NCBI GenBank assembly: GCA_030432595.1
Contig: JAUIGU010000014.1
Span: 31,775 to 95,774 of the forward strand
Direction of reading: 5' to 3'
From: Phycisphaerae bacterium
GTDB taxonomy: Bacteria > Planctomycetota > Phycisphaerae > Phycisphaerales > Phycisphaeraceae
Length of the DNA stretch: 64,000 bases
Each line of letters opens with the position of its first letter. The stretch's first letter is position 1. The notes under the pieces were generated by a model. That model was not told the DNA's origin and ran no database searches. It was given only the letters and a program-made list of their open reading frames with translations. Positions 1 to 8,197 of this stretch are shown piece by piece. Position numbers and translations under genes: made by a program.

Positions 1-771
1 CATGTCGTCGGGCAGGTTGCGCTGCCACTCCGGGTTCAGCGCCCGGCACGCGCAGTGGCTCGCGTACACCGGCCCGTCAAACACATCCAGCGCCTCGGCC
101 ATCGACGTGTCCGCAAGGTGCGTCAAGTCCAACGGCATCTTGAGCGCCGCGACTTCTTTCAACAGCCGGCGACCCGCGTCGGTCAGCGGCCCGTCCACGT
201 CCTGCCGCGGCGGGTCCGGCGACTCGTGGTCCGGCGTGCCGTGGGCGTACGTCGAACGGCCGAAGTGCGCCAGCATGATCGTCCGCAGCCCCTTCTCGAA
301 CCACCGGTGCAGGTCGTCGGGGTCGCGCACCGGGTCCGCGCCCTCCATCGTCAAAAGCAGCGGCAGCGGCGCGTCGTCCGGCAGACGCCCGTCGTTCAAC
401 GCGGACACATCCGGAAGGTCCGCCCGGCCCAACACCCACTTCAAACGCCCGCGGTCGACCTGGCACTGGTAGTAGTCCCACTGCGCCATCGCCGCCGCGT
501 GCGCGGTGTCCTGGTCGGGGAAGTCGCCGATGGCACCGCCGACCTCGCCGTGCGTCACCCGCCACGGCCGCGTCCGCGCCAAGACCGTACTCAGCACCAT
601 CACCGCCCCGCCTTCCTTCAGCGCGGGGTACGTGACCGTGCACGTGTCGAACGGCTTTTTCGCGACGTGCTTCTCCTTTTCGCGCACCTGGTCGACGCTC
701 AGGTGCAGCTCGCGCCGCAGCATCAGCGCGTTGAGCGCCAGGTCGAGGTGGCCGTCTACAAACGGGATCAT
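1..771 (-). CDS. Membrane dipeptidase (peptidase M19), 3' end cut by window
   Basis: A zinc dipeptidase of family M19, which hydrolyses dipeptides (in bacteria often of unknown physiological substrate). The 257 visible residues contain all five expected metal ligands: the HLD pair at residues 8 and 10 (VDGHLDLALN), Glu143 in LTMEGAD, His218 in DLTHL and His239 in ASHC. The gene reads off the left edge of the window without a stop, so the C-terminus is missing. The ATG at 771 is preceded by GGAG and overlaps the TGA of the upstream alpha/beta hydrolase (ATGA), so the two are probably translated together. Family assignment is firm; the substrate is not known. Confidence 0.9.
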   Translation of the reverse strand, partial: MIPFVDGHLDLALNALMLRRELHLSVDQVREKEKHVAKKPFDTCTVTYPALKEGGAVMVLSTVLARTRPWRVTHGEVGGAIGDFPDQDTAHAAAMAQWDYYQCQVDRGRLKWVLGRADLPDVSALNDGRLPDDAPLPLLLTMEGADPVRDPDDLHRWFEKGLRTIMLAHFGRSTYAHGTPDHESPDPPRQDVDGPLTDAGRRLLKEVAALKMPLDLTHLADTSMAEALDVFDGPVYASHCACRALNPEWQRNLPDDM

Positions 772-1601
772 GTCGTGGCTCCGGATACGTCAGATGATGC
801 GTGTTCTTGATGGTTCGATGGGTCGCCGGCGTCAAGGTGCCGTTGGAGAAATGCCGTCGCCAGCCCGAACCAGCTCGCCACGTCCGGCAGTTCCGGCGCC
901 AAACCCAGCCCGTGCCGCCCACGTTCATAAAGATGCAGTTCGAACGGCACGCCGTGTGCCCGGCACGCCGTCGCAAACGTCACGCTGTCTTCCATCGCCA
1001 CCGCCGCGTCCTCGACCGTGTGCCACAGGAACGTCGGCGGGCTCTCGGCATCGACGTGCCGGTGCGGCGACATCAACGCGCGCTGCGCCTCGTCCTCGGC
1101 GCGTTCGCCCAACAGGTTCTTTATCGACCCCAGGTGGGCGGACTCGGCCGCCATGTCGATCACCGGGTAGCACAGCACAGCTGCGTCGGGCCGCGCGGAA
1201 ACGTCGCCGGCCAGATCGTCGTCATCGCAAGGGAAGCTGTCGTGGTGGACCGCCAGCGTCGCCGCCAGGTGTCCGCCCGCCGAGAACCCCAGGACCGCGA
1301 CGCGCTTTAACCGCCCGGCTTGTTCGAGTTGCTGCCGGAACAACCGCATGCCACGCGCCGCATCGTGAATCATCGCCGGGTGGTGGTTGTGCGGCCCCAG
1401 CCGGTACCGCAGCATCGCCGCGTCGAACCCCGCGGCGCTCAGCGCGGCGAGCATGTCCGCCCCTTCGTGCCCGACGGCCAGGTGCTGGTACCCGCCACCC
1501 GGACACACCAACACGCCGCCGATCGGGTCCTTGGTTTCCGACAAAGACACCGTCAGGTCCGGGCGCGGGCGGTTCGGCCACAGGGGGATCGTTTCGGCCA
1601 T
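768..1601 (-). CDS. Alpha/beta hydrolase (acetyl-esterase / BD-FAE type)
   Basis: A serine esterase of the alpha/beta-hydrolase fold, similar to enzymes that remove acetyl or feruloyl groups from carbohydrates. Counting from the ATG at 1601, it shows an oxyanion loop CPGGGYQ (residues 33-39), the nucleophile elbow GFSAGG with Ser107, Asp198 in HTVEDAA and His230 in ERGRHGLG, a complete triad. No signal peptide is seen, so it is probably cytoplasmic. An ATG seven codons upstream (1622) is possible but neither start has a good ribosome site; the shorter one matches the family better. The stop overlaps the start of the M19 dipeptidase. Substrate is inferred only from the family. Confidence 0.85.
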   Translation of the reverse strand: MAETIPLWPNRPRPDLTVSLSETKDPIGGVLVCPGGGYQHLAVGHEGADMLAALSAAGFDAAMLRYRLGPHNHHPAMIHDAARGMRLFRQQLEQAGRLKRVAVLGFSAGGHLAATLAVHHDSFPCDDDDLAGDVSARPDAAVLCYPVIDMAAESAHLGSIKNLLGERAEDEAQRALMSPHRHVDAESPPTFLWHTVEDAAVAMEDSVTFATACRAHGVPFELHLYERGRHGLGLAPELPDVASWFGLATAFLQRHLDAGDPSNHQEHASSDVSGATT

Positions 1602-1638
1602 GCCGGAGCATACCCGGCGCATCGACTAACATGACGGA

Positions 1639-2496
1639 ATGCCTTCCGACGACGCCAACCCGAATGCCGGCGGCGGCTCCGGTCCTTCCGGCAATCCCGG
1701 CGCGCCCGACGGCCAGGACCGCCCCGACGGCTCGGGCAAGAAACGCCGACGCCGACGCCGCGGCGGCAAACGCAACCGCGGCAAACAGAACAAAGCCGGC
1801 CAGGATGCCGGCAAGACCCAGCCGCAGGCGGCGTCAAACGGGGACACCGCGCCCAACGCCGAACAGCGCGACAACGCGGACGCCGGCTCTGACACGACAT
1901 CATCCAAAAAGCACTCCCCGCCACGCAGCGACCGCGAGCGCGGCAACGACCGTCCCGATCGACGTGAACACCGACCCGGACGCGGCCGCCCCGACGCCCA
2001 ACAAGCCGGCAACGCCCCCAAGGCCCGAAAGAAACGCAAACCCCGGACCAAGCAGTGCGTCCACTGCTACACGCCCTGCACGATCATCCACAAGGTCAAG
2101 CTCGACCACCGCAAGCAGACCGCTTTCATCTGCGACATCTGCTGGCCGACCCGCTGCGTCGACAACCCGCACTACGAGTACCAGGGCCTGTGGAACAGCG
2201 GCCGACTCATGCGCCCCGGGCAGGACGCCGCCCCACCGAAAAAGCGATCCGGGAACCACCACGCCAACGCCCCCGGCCCCCGCAAAGACGAAACAAGTAA
2301 CCAGGGCGCCAACAACGCAAATCCTGTGCAAACACCGGTTAACGCCACCACCACACCGGGGGAGCATGCGTTAGCGGAACCCGCGTCTCAAAGCCACTAC
2401 GAAAACACCAGCACCAATCCGGACGCCGGGCAGGAAACGCCGTCTGAACCAGGTGGAGGCGAACCCACCGAACCATCGACTCCGAGCGAGTCATAA
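1639..2496 (+). CDS. Hypothetical basic, disordered protein with Cys-rich zinc-binding core
   Basis: A 285-residue protein not recognised as any named family. Residues 1-135 are low in hydrophobic residues and rich in Gly, Pro, Asn and basic runs (KKRRRRRRGGKRNRGK at about 34-49), and the C-terminal third is also disordered. Between them is a compact core with six cysteines: C140-x2-C143-x3-C147 and C165-x2-C168-x4-C173 (CVHCYTPC, CDICWPTRC), a likely zinc site. Basic arms around a zinc knuckle suggest nucleic-acid or ribosome binding, but this is inference. It is divergent from the esterase with under 40 bp between them and convergent with the TatD gene. Confidence 0.7.
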   Translation: MPSDDANPNAGGGSGPSGNPGAPDGQDRPDGSGKKRRRRRRGGKRNRGKQNKAGQDAGKTQPQAASNGDTAPNAEQRDNADAGSDTTSSKKHSPPRSDRERGNDRPDRREHRPGRGRPDAQQAGNAPKARKKRKPRTKQCVHCYTPCTIIHKVKLDHRKQTAFICDICWPTRCVDNPHYEYQGLWNSGRLMRPGQDAAPPKKRSGNHHANAPGPRKDETSNQGANNANPVQTPVNATTTPGEHALAEPASQSHYENTSTNPDAGQETPSEPGGGEPTEPSTPSES

Positions 2497-2520
2497 CTCC
2501 GGCGGAAGCCTTCGCGTGTT

Positions 2521-3288
2521 TCACGGCGTTGTCGCGAACAACGCACCAAACAAAGCTTGCTCATTCTCCTCGATCTGCGCGGCCACGCGGTTCTGCGGCT
2601 GCTCCCACAACGACGCCAGCACCGGGATGACCCCGCCTAGACGCCACGGCGTCACGCCCTGCCCGTCCACCAACGCGTAAGGCCCGTCCGACTCCAGCAC
2701 CACCCGGTCGGGCGGCAGCGCCCGCATGATCTTCCGCCCCTTCGCCGACGAAGCCATCGCCGGGTTCACGGAAAACCATCGCCGCTCCGACACCGCCCGC
2801 TTCAACGCCGCGTCGTCGCCGCTGAACCAGTGCAGCACCGCCCGGGGAAAGCCACCGCCCAGCATGTCGAGCACGGGCTCCGCCGCCCGCCGGCTGTGGA
2901 CCGACAGCACCCGTGCGTCGTCGCCGAGCTTCGCGCACGCTTCGAGCACGCCGGAAAAAACGCGTCGTTGCGCTTCCTGAATTTCTGCGGACTCGTCCAC
3001 GCCGTCGAGCCCGACTTCGCCCACCAACGGCGTCGATTCGATCATCTCACAAAGCGCGTCGCGTTGATCGCCGTGCGTGTGCGCGTGCATCGGGTGCAAC
3101 CCCGCGGCGATTTGAGCCCGTAAACCCGGCGGAGAATCCGACGCAAGCGTGGCATGAAACCCCGCCACCTGCTCCGGCAGCGTCGTGACCCACACCACGC
3201 CGACGCCATCTTTAGCGCACCGTTTCAACACGCCTTCCGGCGAAGGGTCCTCGTACGCCTCGACGTGGCAGTGCGTGTCAATCCACAT
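2521..3288 (-). CDS. TatD-family metal-dependent hydrolase
   Basis: A TIM-barrel metallo-hydrolase of the TatD family, whose members are 3'-5' exonucleases or deacylases. The metal-binding residues are present: DTHCH at the N-terminus, EVGLD, SVHSRRA, LHWFSGD and ESDGPY near the C-terminus. The start at 3288 (MWIDTHCH) is chosen over an ATG ten codons upstream because it is preceded by AAAGGGGG and places the HxH motif at residues 6-8; it overlaps the end of tcdA by 11 bp. It follows miaB and tcdA in one operon. The sequence is somewhat like QatD of the Qat antiphage system, but none of the other Qat genes is present. Confidence 0.87.
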   Translation of the reverse strand: MWIDTHCHVEAYEDPSPEGVLKRCAKDGVGVVWVTTLPEQVAGFHATLASDSPPGLRAQIAAGLHPMHAHTHGDQRDALCEMIESTPLVGEVGLDGVDESAEIQEAQRRVFSGVLEACAKLGDDARVLSVHSRRAAEPVLDMLGGGFPRAVLHWFSGDDAALKRAVSERRWFSVNPAMASSAKGRKIMRALPPDRVVLESDGPYALVDGQGVTPWRLGGVIPVLASLWEQPQNRVAAQIEENEQALFGALFATTP

Positions 3289-4144
3289 CGTTGCCCCCTT
3301 TCTCTTTACCTTTCCCACCCCCGGAAGTCGAAGCCTTCGCGAGTTGATGCTCAGAAGCGTGATCGCAACCGGATGCGATCAACAAATCAACCGCCGCCGC
3401 GGCCGCCTGGAACGCGAACACCCCCGTGACCATTACCGACGAGCCGTAGCCCGTGGCACAGTCGAGGCGTTTCGGCCCGGACGCCACATCTATCGGTTCA
3501 CATGTTTCCACTTCCGGGGGACGCGGCAGTTCCGGCGAGAACACGCACGGCACGCCGAACTTCTTGCGGACGTTCCGCTCGAAGCCGTGCTTCTGCCGGA
3601 GCTGTTTGCGCGTGGTCGCCAGCAGCGTGTCGTTGAACGCCCGCGTCAAATCCACCGTCTGCACCCGCGTCGGATCGACACGCCCGCCCGCCCCGCCGAC
3701 CGTAACGATCGGCACGCCCACACGCTTCGCGGCGTCGATCAACAACGCCTTGGTCGAGGCCCGGTCGATGGCGTCGATCACCAGGTCCGGCTGCGTGTCC
3801 CATAAACGGTCGAGCGTGGCTTCACCCAGAAACGCGTGCAACTCCTCAATACCGGCCGCCGGGTTGATCGCCTTCACGCGTTCTGCCGTCGCCTCGACTT
3901 TGGATCGCCCGATGTTGCTTTGCACCGCGTGCGCCTGCCGGTTCGTGTTGCCGACGCACACATCATCGAGGTCCATCAGTACCAACCGCCCGACGCCGGT
4001 CCGCGCGAGTGCCTCGGCCACCCAAGACCCCACGCCGCCCAGGCCGATCACCGCGACCGCCTTGCGTTGCAACACCGCCAGCGCGTCACGCCCGTACAGC
4101 CGCGCGACGCCGTCGAACCGTGCGTCCACCGTCTCGTGATTCAC
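3278..4144 (-). CDS. tcdA: tRNA threonylcarbamoyladenosine dehydratase
   Basis: An E1-like (ThiF/MoeB superfamily) enzyme that uses ATP to cyclise t6A37 of tRNA to ct6A. The nucleotide-binding loop GLGGVGSW is at residues 34-41, followed by an acidic strand end (LMDLDDV) and the NRQAHA segment typical of the TcdA/CsdL group. The C-terminus carries a conserved-looking ATGYGSSVMVTG segment, then a Lys/Gly-rich tail not needed for function. The start codon is GTG and overlaps the miaB stop (GTGA), so it is coupled to miaB. The enzyme making its substrate, tsaD, is also in this window (16151-17323). Confidence 0.92.
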   Translation of the reverse strand: MNHETVDARFDGVARLYGRDALAVLQRKAVAVIGLGGVGSWVAEALARTGVGRLVLMDLDDVCVGNTNRQAHAVQSNIGRSKVEATAERVKAINPAAGIEELHAFLGEATLDRLWDTQPDLVIDAIDRASTKALLIDAAKRVGVPIVTVGGAGGRVDPTRVQTVDLTRAFNDTLLATTRKQLRQKHGFERNVRKKFGVPCVFSPELPRPPEVETCEPIDVASGPKRLDCATGYGSSVMVTGVFAFQAAAAAVDLLIASGCDHASEHQLAKASTSGGGKGKEKGGNDVD

Positions 4145-5853
4145 CGCCCCGCCGCCCCGACCGCCCCCGCCCCCGGAACCGGGTCGCCGACGCGCGAACC
4201 AAACAGCGTCAACGGTGCCGACGACGTGACCTCCACTTCCACCATCCGCCCCACCAGCGCCGGGTCGCCGTCGAACATCACGATCAAATCGCCCTCGGTC
4301 CGGCCAGACAACTGCGTCACCTCGCGCGGCTTCTCCCAGCCCAGCGACACGCTCGTGCCCGACCCCGGCAACGCGCCGTTGCTTTCTTTCACCGCCTTGC
4401 GCGACACGCCCTCGACAAACACCTTCACGGTCTTGCCGACGTACCCCGCGTGCACCTCGGCCGAGATGTCCGCCTGGATCGCGAGCAGTTCGTTGTTGCG
4501 TCGGCGCTTCACCTCGTCGGAGATGTCGTCGGGCAGGCGGTCGTACGCGGCCGTGCCGGGGCGCGGCGAGTACTTGAAGATGAACGCGTTCTTGAACCGG
4601 CAGCGCCGCAGAAGCTCGGCCGTCTTAGCGTGGTCTTCGTCGGTCTCGCCCGGGAAGCCGCAGATGATGTCCGTCGCCAGCTCCGCCCCCGGAAGGTAGT
4701 GCCGGACACGATCCACCAGATCAAAATACTGCTCGACCTTGTACCCGCGGTTCATGCGGGCCAGCACGCGGTTGCTCCCGGACTGAACCGGCAAATGCAG
4801 ATACCGGCAGATGCGTGGGCAGTCGCGGATCACTTCAAGGATGTCGTTGCCGAAGTCGCGCGGCAGCGACGTCACGAAACGCAATCGCTGGATGCCCGGC
4901 ACCTCGTCGTGGATGCGCCGCAAGAGCTGCGCGAAACTCACGGTCGTGTCGTTGAACTTGGGCGAAGGCCCGCCGGTGCCCGCGTTGGGCGAGATCACCG
5001 TGCCCACCTGCGGCTGAACCACGCCGTCCACTTCGACGGCCGCGGCGGTGTCGAAGTGGTAATGATTGACCGTCTGCCCCAGCAGCGTGATCTCGAGCAC
5101 GCCTGCGTCGGCGAGGCGTCTGCATTCTTCGACGATGTGGTCCGGCGGGCGATGCACCTCCGCGCCGCGCGTCTGCGGGACCACGCAGTATGTGCACAGC
5201 TTGTTGCAGCCCCGCGTGATCCGTACGTACGCCGACCGCCCTGCCGCCTCGGTGTCGTCCGCCGCGAACGCACGGCTCAGGTCCACCAGCTCCAACTCGT
5301 CCTGCGCTGCGCTCAGCGTGCCGCTGCGCCGGTGCGTGTTGCCCTGGAGCGCGACCTGCGCCGCCTTGACGCCGCCGCGCTGGTCCACGGCGGTCCGCAG
5401 CGCGTTGTCGATCAGCATCGGCACCTTGTCGAGCTCGCCCGGACCGCACAGCACGTCGATCTGCGGGTGCCGCCGGATCATGTCCGTGCCGTCACGCTCG
5501 GCCATGCACCCGATCACGCCGAGCACCCCCGGAAGTTTCCCCTGCGCCGCACGCGCCTGCTTGTGTTTGCCGACCAAGCCGATGCGGGACCAGACCTTGT
5601 TCTCCGCCATCTCGCGGACGCTGCACGTGTTGTAGAGCACCACGTCCGCCGACTTCCAGTCCTCGATGAAGCGGTAGCCCAGCGCCCGGAGCTGCCCCGT
5701 CACGAGCTGGCTGTCCAGCACGTTCATCTGGCAGCCAAACGTCTCGAGGTACACCGTCGGCCCCCGGCCGTCCGGCGAATCGGGGAACACGGCCGAGCCT
5801 TCGCCGCAGCACGCCTGAGGTTGTCCGGCATCCGAAATCATCGAACCGGGCAT
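4141..5853 (-). CDS. miaB: tRNA-2-methylthio-N6-dimethylallyladenosine synthase MiaB
   Basis: A radical-SAM methylthiotransferase that adds the ms2 group to i6A37 of tRNAs. From the ATG at 5853 the protein has an N-terminal UPF0004 domain with cluster cysteines C41, C77 and C116, the radical-SAM motif C216-x3-C220-x2-C223 (CNKLCTYC), and a C-terminal TRAM domain (YVGKTVKVFVEG onward). It is about 100 residues longer than typical MiaB; part of the excess is an insertion near residues 268-305, after LLGQTVNHY, that interrupts the radical-SAM barrel, and part lies before the SAM motif. ATG 5841 is an equally possible start; the ATG at 5937 would overlap the divergent gene. First gene of the miaB-tcdA-tatD operon. 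Confidence 0.93.
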   Translation of the reverse strand: MPGSMISDAGQPQACCGEGSAVFPDSPDGRGPTVYLETFGCQMNVLDSQLVTGQLRALGYRFIEDWKSADVVLYNTCSVREMAENKVWSRIGLVGKHKQARAAQGKLPGVLGVIGCMAERDGTDMIRRHPQIDVLCGPGELDKVPMLIDNALRTAVDQRGGVKAAQVALQGNTHRRSGTLSAAQDELELVDLSRAFAADDTEAAGRSAYVRITRGCNKLCTYCVVPQTRGAEVHRPPDHIVEECRRLADAGVLEITLLGQTVNHYHFDTAAAVEVDGVVQPQVGTVISPNAGTGGPSPKFNDTTVSFAQLLRRIHDEVPGIQRLRFVTSLPRDFGNDILEVIRDCPRICRYLHLPVQSGSNRVLARMNRGYKVEQYFDLVDRVRHYLPGAELATDIICGFPGETDEDHAKTAELLRRCRFKNAFIFKYSPRPGTAAYDRLPDDISDEVKRRRNNELLAIQADISAEVHAGYVGKTVKVFVEGVSRKAVKESNGALPGSGTSVSLGWEKPREVTQLSGRTEGDLIVMFDGDPALVGRMVEVEVTSSAPLTLFGSRVGDPVPGAGAVGAAGR

Positions 5854-5924
5854 GATACCGGCCGCCCGTTGGCTCCGGAACCGCCCTTTCACGCCCCGCG
5901 TAGGCCCCGGCCGATGATCACCCC

Positions 5925-6518
5925 ATGGCAGGGGCAAGGAACCGACAACGCGGAGCGTCCAACAAGTACCGCCGGTGGTCGGACGAGCTCGACCGCCCGT
6001 CGGCCGCGGACGCCGGTCCCAGCCCGCTGGGCCGGGCGGTGGACGCGCTGCCGGGGTTGCTGATGCTCCTCGGCGGGTTGGCGCTGGTGGCGATGGCGGC
6101 GCTCACGCCGGCGTGGCTCGAGCTGGGCCGGCTCGACGCCCAGCGGGAACTGATGCAGCAGCAGGCCGACGCGCTCACCGAGCAGACCCGGCGGTACGAG
6201 ACGTTCCACCAGGCCGTCCGCGCGGACGACCCGGTGCTGATCGAGCGGCTGGCGTACACGCAGTTGCGTCGCGAGCCGCGCGGCCGGCAGAGCGTGCCGG
6301 TACACACGGCCGGCGGGGGCGGGCTGCCGCCGGGCGACATCGACCGCTGGCTGCGTGTCGAACCCGCGTCGGCCGACCCCGATCTGCTCGAGCGCGCAAC
6401 GCCCTCGACGCGCCTGACCCGGCTGGCCGGCGGGGTGACCCGCTTCGTGCTGCTGGCCGCGGGCATGTTCTGCGTGGTCGGCGGCCTGTGGTGGGGGCCA
6501 CGCCGCAGCGCAGCGTGA
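5925..6518 (+). CDS. Hypothetical two-TM protein with coiled-coil segment
   Basis: A 197-residue protein not recognised. It has a charged N-terminus, a membrane segment at about residues 42-61 (ALPGLLMLLGGLALVAMAAL), a Gln/Glu-rich helix likely to form a coiled coil (about 66-95, with LMQQQADALTEQ), and a second membrane segment near the C-terminus (about 170-190, VLLAAGMFCVVGGLWW). The TM-plus-coiled-coil layout resembles septum-initiator or tether proteins, but there is no sequence motif to support that role. It is divergent from miaB with about 70 bp between the starts. Confidence 0.7.
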   Translation: MAGARNRQRGASNKYRRWSDELDRPSAADAGPSPLGRAVDALPGLLMLLGGLALVAMAALTPAWLELGRLDAQRELMQQQADALTEQTRRYETFHQAVRADDPVLIERLAYTQLRREPRGRQSVPVHTAGGGGLPPGDIDRWLRVEPASADPDLLERATPSTRLTRLAGGVTRFVLLAAGMFCVVGGLWWGPRRSAA

Positions 6519-6603
6519 CCGCCGACTCGGATCGAAACGCGGTTCAACCAACACTGCGCCCCGAAAGTTGAAGCAGGAGTCGCCGGTGGTTCTCGGCCTG
6601 TCG

Positions 6604-7578
6604 TCACCGATCCAGGTCTTCGATGCGCTGCGGCTTCAGCGCCGCGATCAGCACGTCCAGGTCGAACAACTGGTCGCGCACTTTCGGGTCCTGCGCCTTG
6701 GCGGTCTTGAATTCCACCGTCATCCGCGAGGTCTCGTCCGCGGGGTAGATCGTCGCCTCCTCGGGCAGCAACAACGGCGCCGCGGCGCGGCCATCGAGTT
6801 GCACGTCGCCGATGCGCTGCATCAGCTCGCCGCCGGCGACGTGGACCGCTTCGAGCATCCGCCCTTCCACCTCCACGCCGCCGTTGAGCACGCAGATCAC
6901 CGCCGAGTTGCCCGCGCGGTCGATCACGTCCACGCGCCGCGGCGTCCCGGTCTCCGGCTCCAGCAAAAACCGCAGCGGCAGCCCCGGCGGCTCGATCAAC
7001 GCGTAGCCCCGGAACGCCTCCACCGCCGGCGGGTCCGGCGCATCCGCGTACGGCTCCAGCGGCATCAGGCCCAGCAAGAACGGCACCGTGTCCGGCGACA
7101 CCGGCATCGGCAGCGGCCGCCCCCCACGGTCCGCGCCGAAACGACCGAAGAACACCTCGCCGTCCTCGTGCAGGTTCGCGAACAGCCAGTACTGGAAATC
7201 GTTCGACCCCGCCCACATCACCGTCTTGCCGAACGCCTCGACCGTCAGCGCCGTGTCGAGCGGCCGACGAAAAATCAAACGCCCCTTGCCCGACTCGCGC
7301 CGCGGCCTGCCCTTGTCGTCCAGCCACGTCGCCTCCACCTCGGTCCGACACGAAACCAAATCGACCCCGACCAGCCGGGCGTTGTAGCGGTGGATCAACT
7401 CGGTGTAGCCGGGCAGTTCGCCTTGGGCTTTGTGCTCCGGCAGCAATTCGTCGTCGATGAGTTCCGACGGCGGCGGGCAGCCAGGCAAGAACACAAGCAT
7501 CGCAAACGAACCGAGCAAAACCGCCACATTTCGATGCCAAGCCATGCGGGTTGCCAGGGCAAATTTCCGGGGCGTCAA
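6604..7578 (-). CDS. Hypothetical lipoprotein
   Basis: A predicted outer- or inner-membrane lipoprotein with no recognised catalytic domain. A hydrophobic segment (VAVLLGSFAMLVF) is followed by the lipobox LPGC. The body contains several antiparallel-strand-like stretches (DLVSCRTEVEATWLDD, GRLIFRRPLDTALTVEAFGK) suggestive of a LolA/LolB-like or other beta-rich outer-membrane fold, but this is weak inference. The start is placed at TTG 7578, which has GGAGG seven bases upstream and overlaps the preceding stop (TTGA), the same coupling seen at 30042; ATG 7545 would give a shorter signal peptide and remains possible. Confidence 0.75.
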   Translation of the reverse strand: MTPRKFALATRMAWHRNVAVLLGSFAMLVFLPGCPPPSELIDDELLPEHKAQGELPGYTELIHRYNARLVGVDLVSCRTEVEATWLDDKGRPRRESGKGRLIFRRPLDTALTVEAFGKTVMWAGSNDFQYWLFANLHEDGEVFFGRFGADRGGRPLPMPVSPDTVPFLLGLMPLEPYADAPDPPAVEAFRGYALIEPPGLPLRFLLEPETGTPRRVDVIDRAGNSAVICVLNGGVEVEGRMLEAVHVAGGELMQRIGDVQLDGRAAAPLLLPEEATIYPADETSRMTVEFKTAKAQDPKVRDQLFDLDVLIAALKPQRIEDLDR

Positions 7579-8189
7579 AGCTCGGCCTCCAGCACCTCGC
7601 CGAGCTGCTGTGTGACCTGCTCGATCCCCGTCGCGTCGAGTTTGGGGTCCAGCACGCGCAGCGTTTCGTCTTCGCTCCACTTGCCGAAGTGCCCCTTGGT
7701 CACGTCCACCTTCGGCGTGAACCGCCACCACTCCTGGATGACGGATTCACTTGTGGTTTCGCCTTCCGTTGCGCTTTCCGACTCCGCTTCGACCTTGTCC
7801 ACGCCGTCGTAGCGCAGCAGCTTCTTCCGCATGAGGATCAGCGCGACGACGTGCCGGAACGCGAGGCGCTGCGGCTCGGTCGTGTCTTCGAGACGCCGCA
7901 GCAGGTTCATCAGCACCGCGTCATCGACGAACGTCTTTTTCTTCGCTTCCGGGTCGGGAACCGTCGTTTTCCAGAACGAGAACAAGCCCGGCGGGCGGAA
8001 GCCCTGCTGCCACGCGTCGGCCGAGACGTCCACGCGTTTCATACCCAGCAGGTCGTTGGGCTCGCGCTCTTCGACGGGGATATCGACCAGCGCCGAGAAG
8101 CAGGCCTCGCCCGGTTCGAGCGAGCGGCCCGTCGCCTGGCAGAAGCCCGAGGGTTTCTGGATGTCGTAGCCGGGGGTGAGTTGCGACAT
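7575..8189 (-). CDS. Conserved hypothetical protein (planctomycete type)
   Basis: A 204-residue soluble protein of unknown function. The N-terminal part has a cysteine pair in GFCQATGRSLEPGEACFSAL (Cys17, Cys30), followed by a FSFWKTTVPDPEAKKK segment and a helical region LMNLLRRLED...FRHVVALILMRKKLLR; the C-terminus is acidic and Ser/Glu-rich before a WWRF motif. The conserved layout resembles proteins found in many planctomycetes, but no biochemical role is known to me. It lies 8 bp after folD and is translationally coupled to the lipoprotein gene downstream, so the three may be one operon. Confidence 0.75.
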   Translation of the reverse strand: MSQLTPGYDIQKPSGFCQATGRSLEPGEACFSALVDIPVEEREPNDLLGMKRVDVSADAWQQGFRPPGLFSFWKTTVPDPEAKKKTFVDDAVLMNLLRRLEDTTEPQRLAFRHVVALILMRKKLLRYDGVDKVEAESESATEGETTSESVIQEWWRFTPKVDVTKGHFGKWSEDETLRVLDPKLDATGIEQVTQQLGEVLEAEL

Positions 8190-8197
8190 GGTGAAGC

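Noticed and set aside
506..2374. Long plus-strand open frame of 622 codons
   Set aside because: It is antisense to the dipeptidase and esterase, is rich in Pro/Arg/Ala low-complexity sequence and has no recognisable domain; it is a GC-rich shadow frame.
2521..3288. Qat antiphage defence system (QatD-like TatD protein)
   Set aside because: No QatA ATPase, QatB or QatC (QueC-like) gene is nearby; the gene belongs to a tRNA-modification operon.
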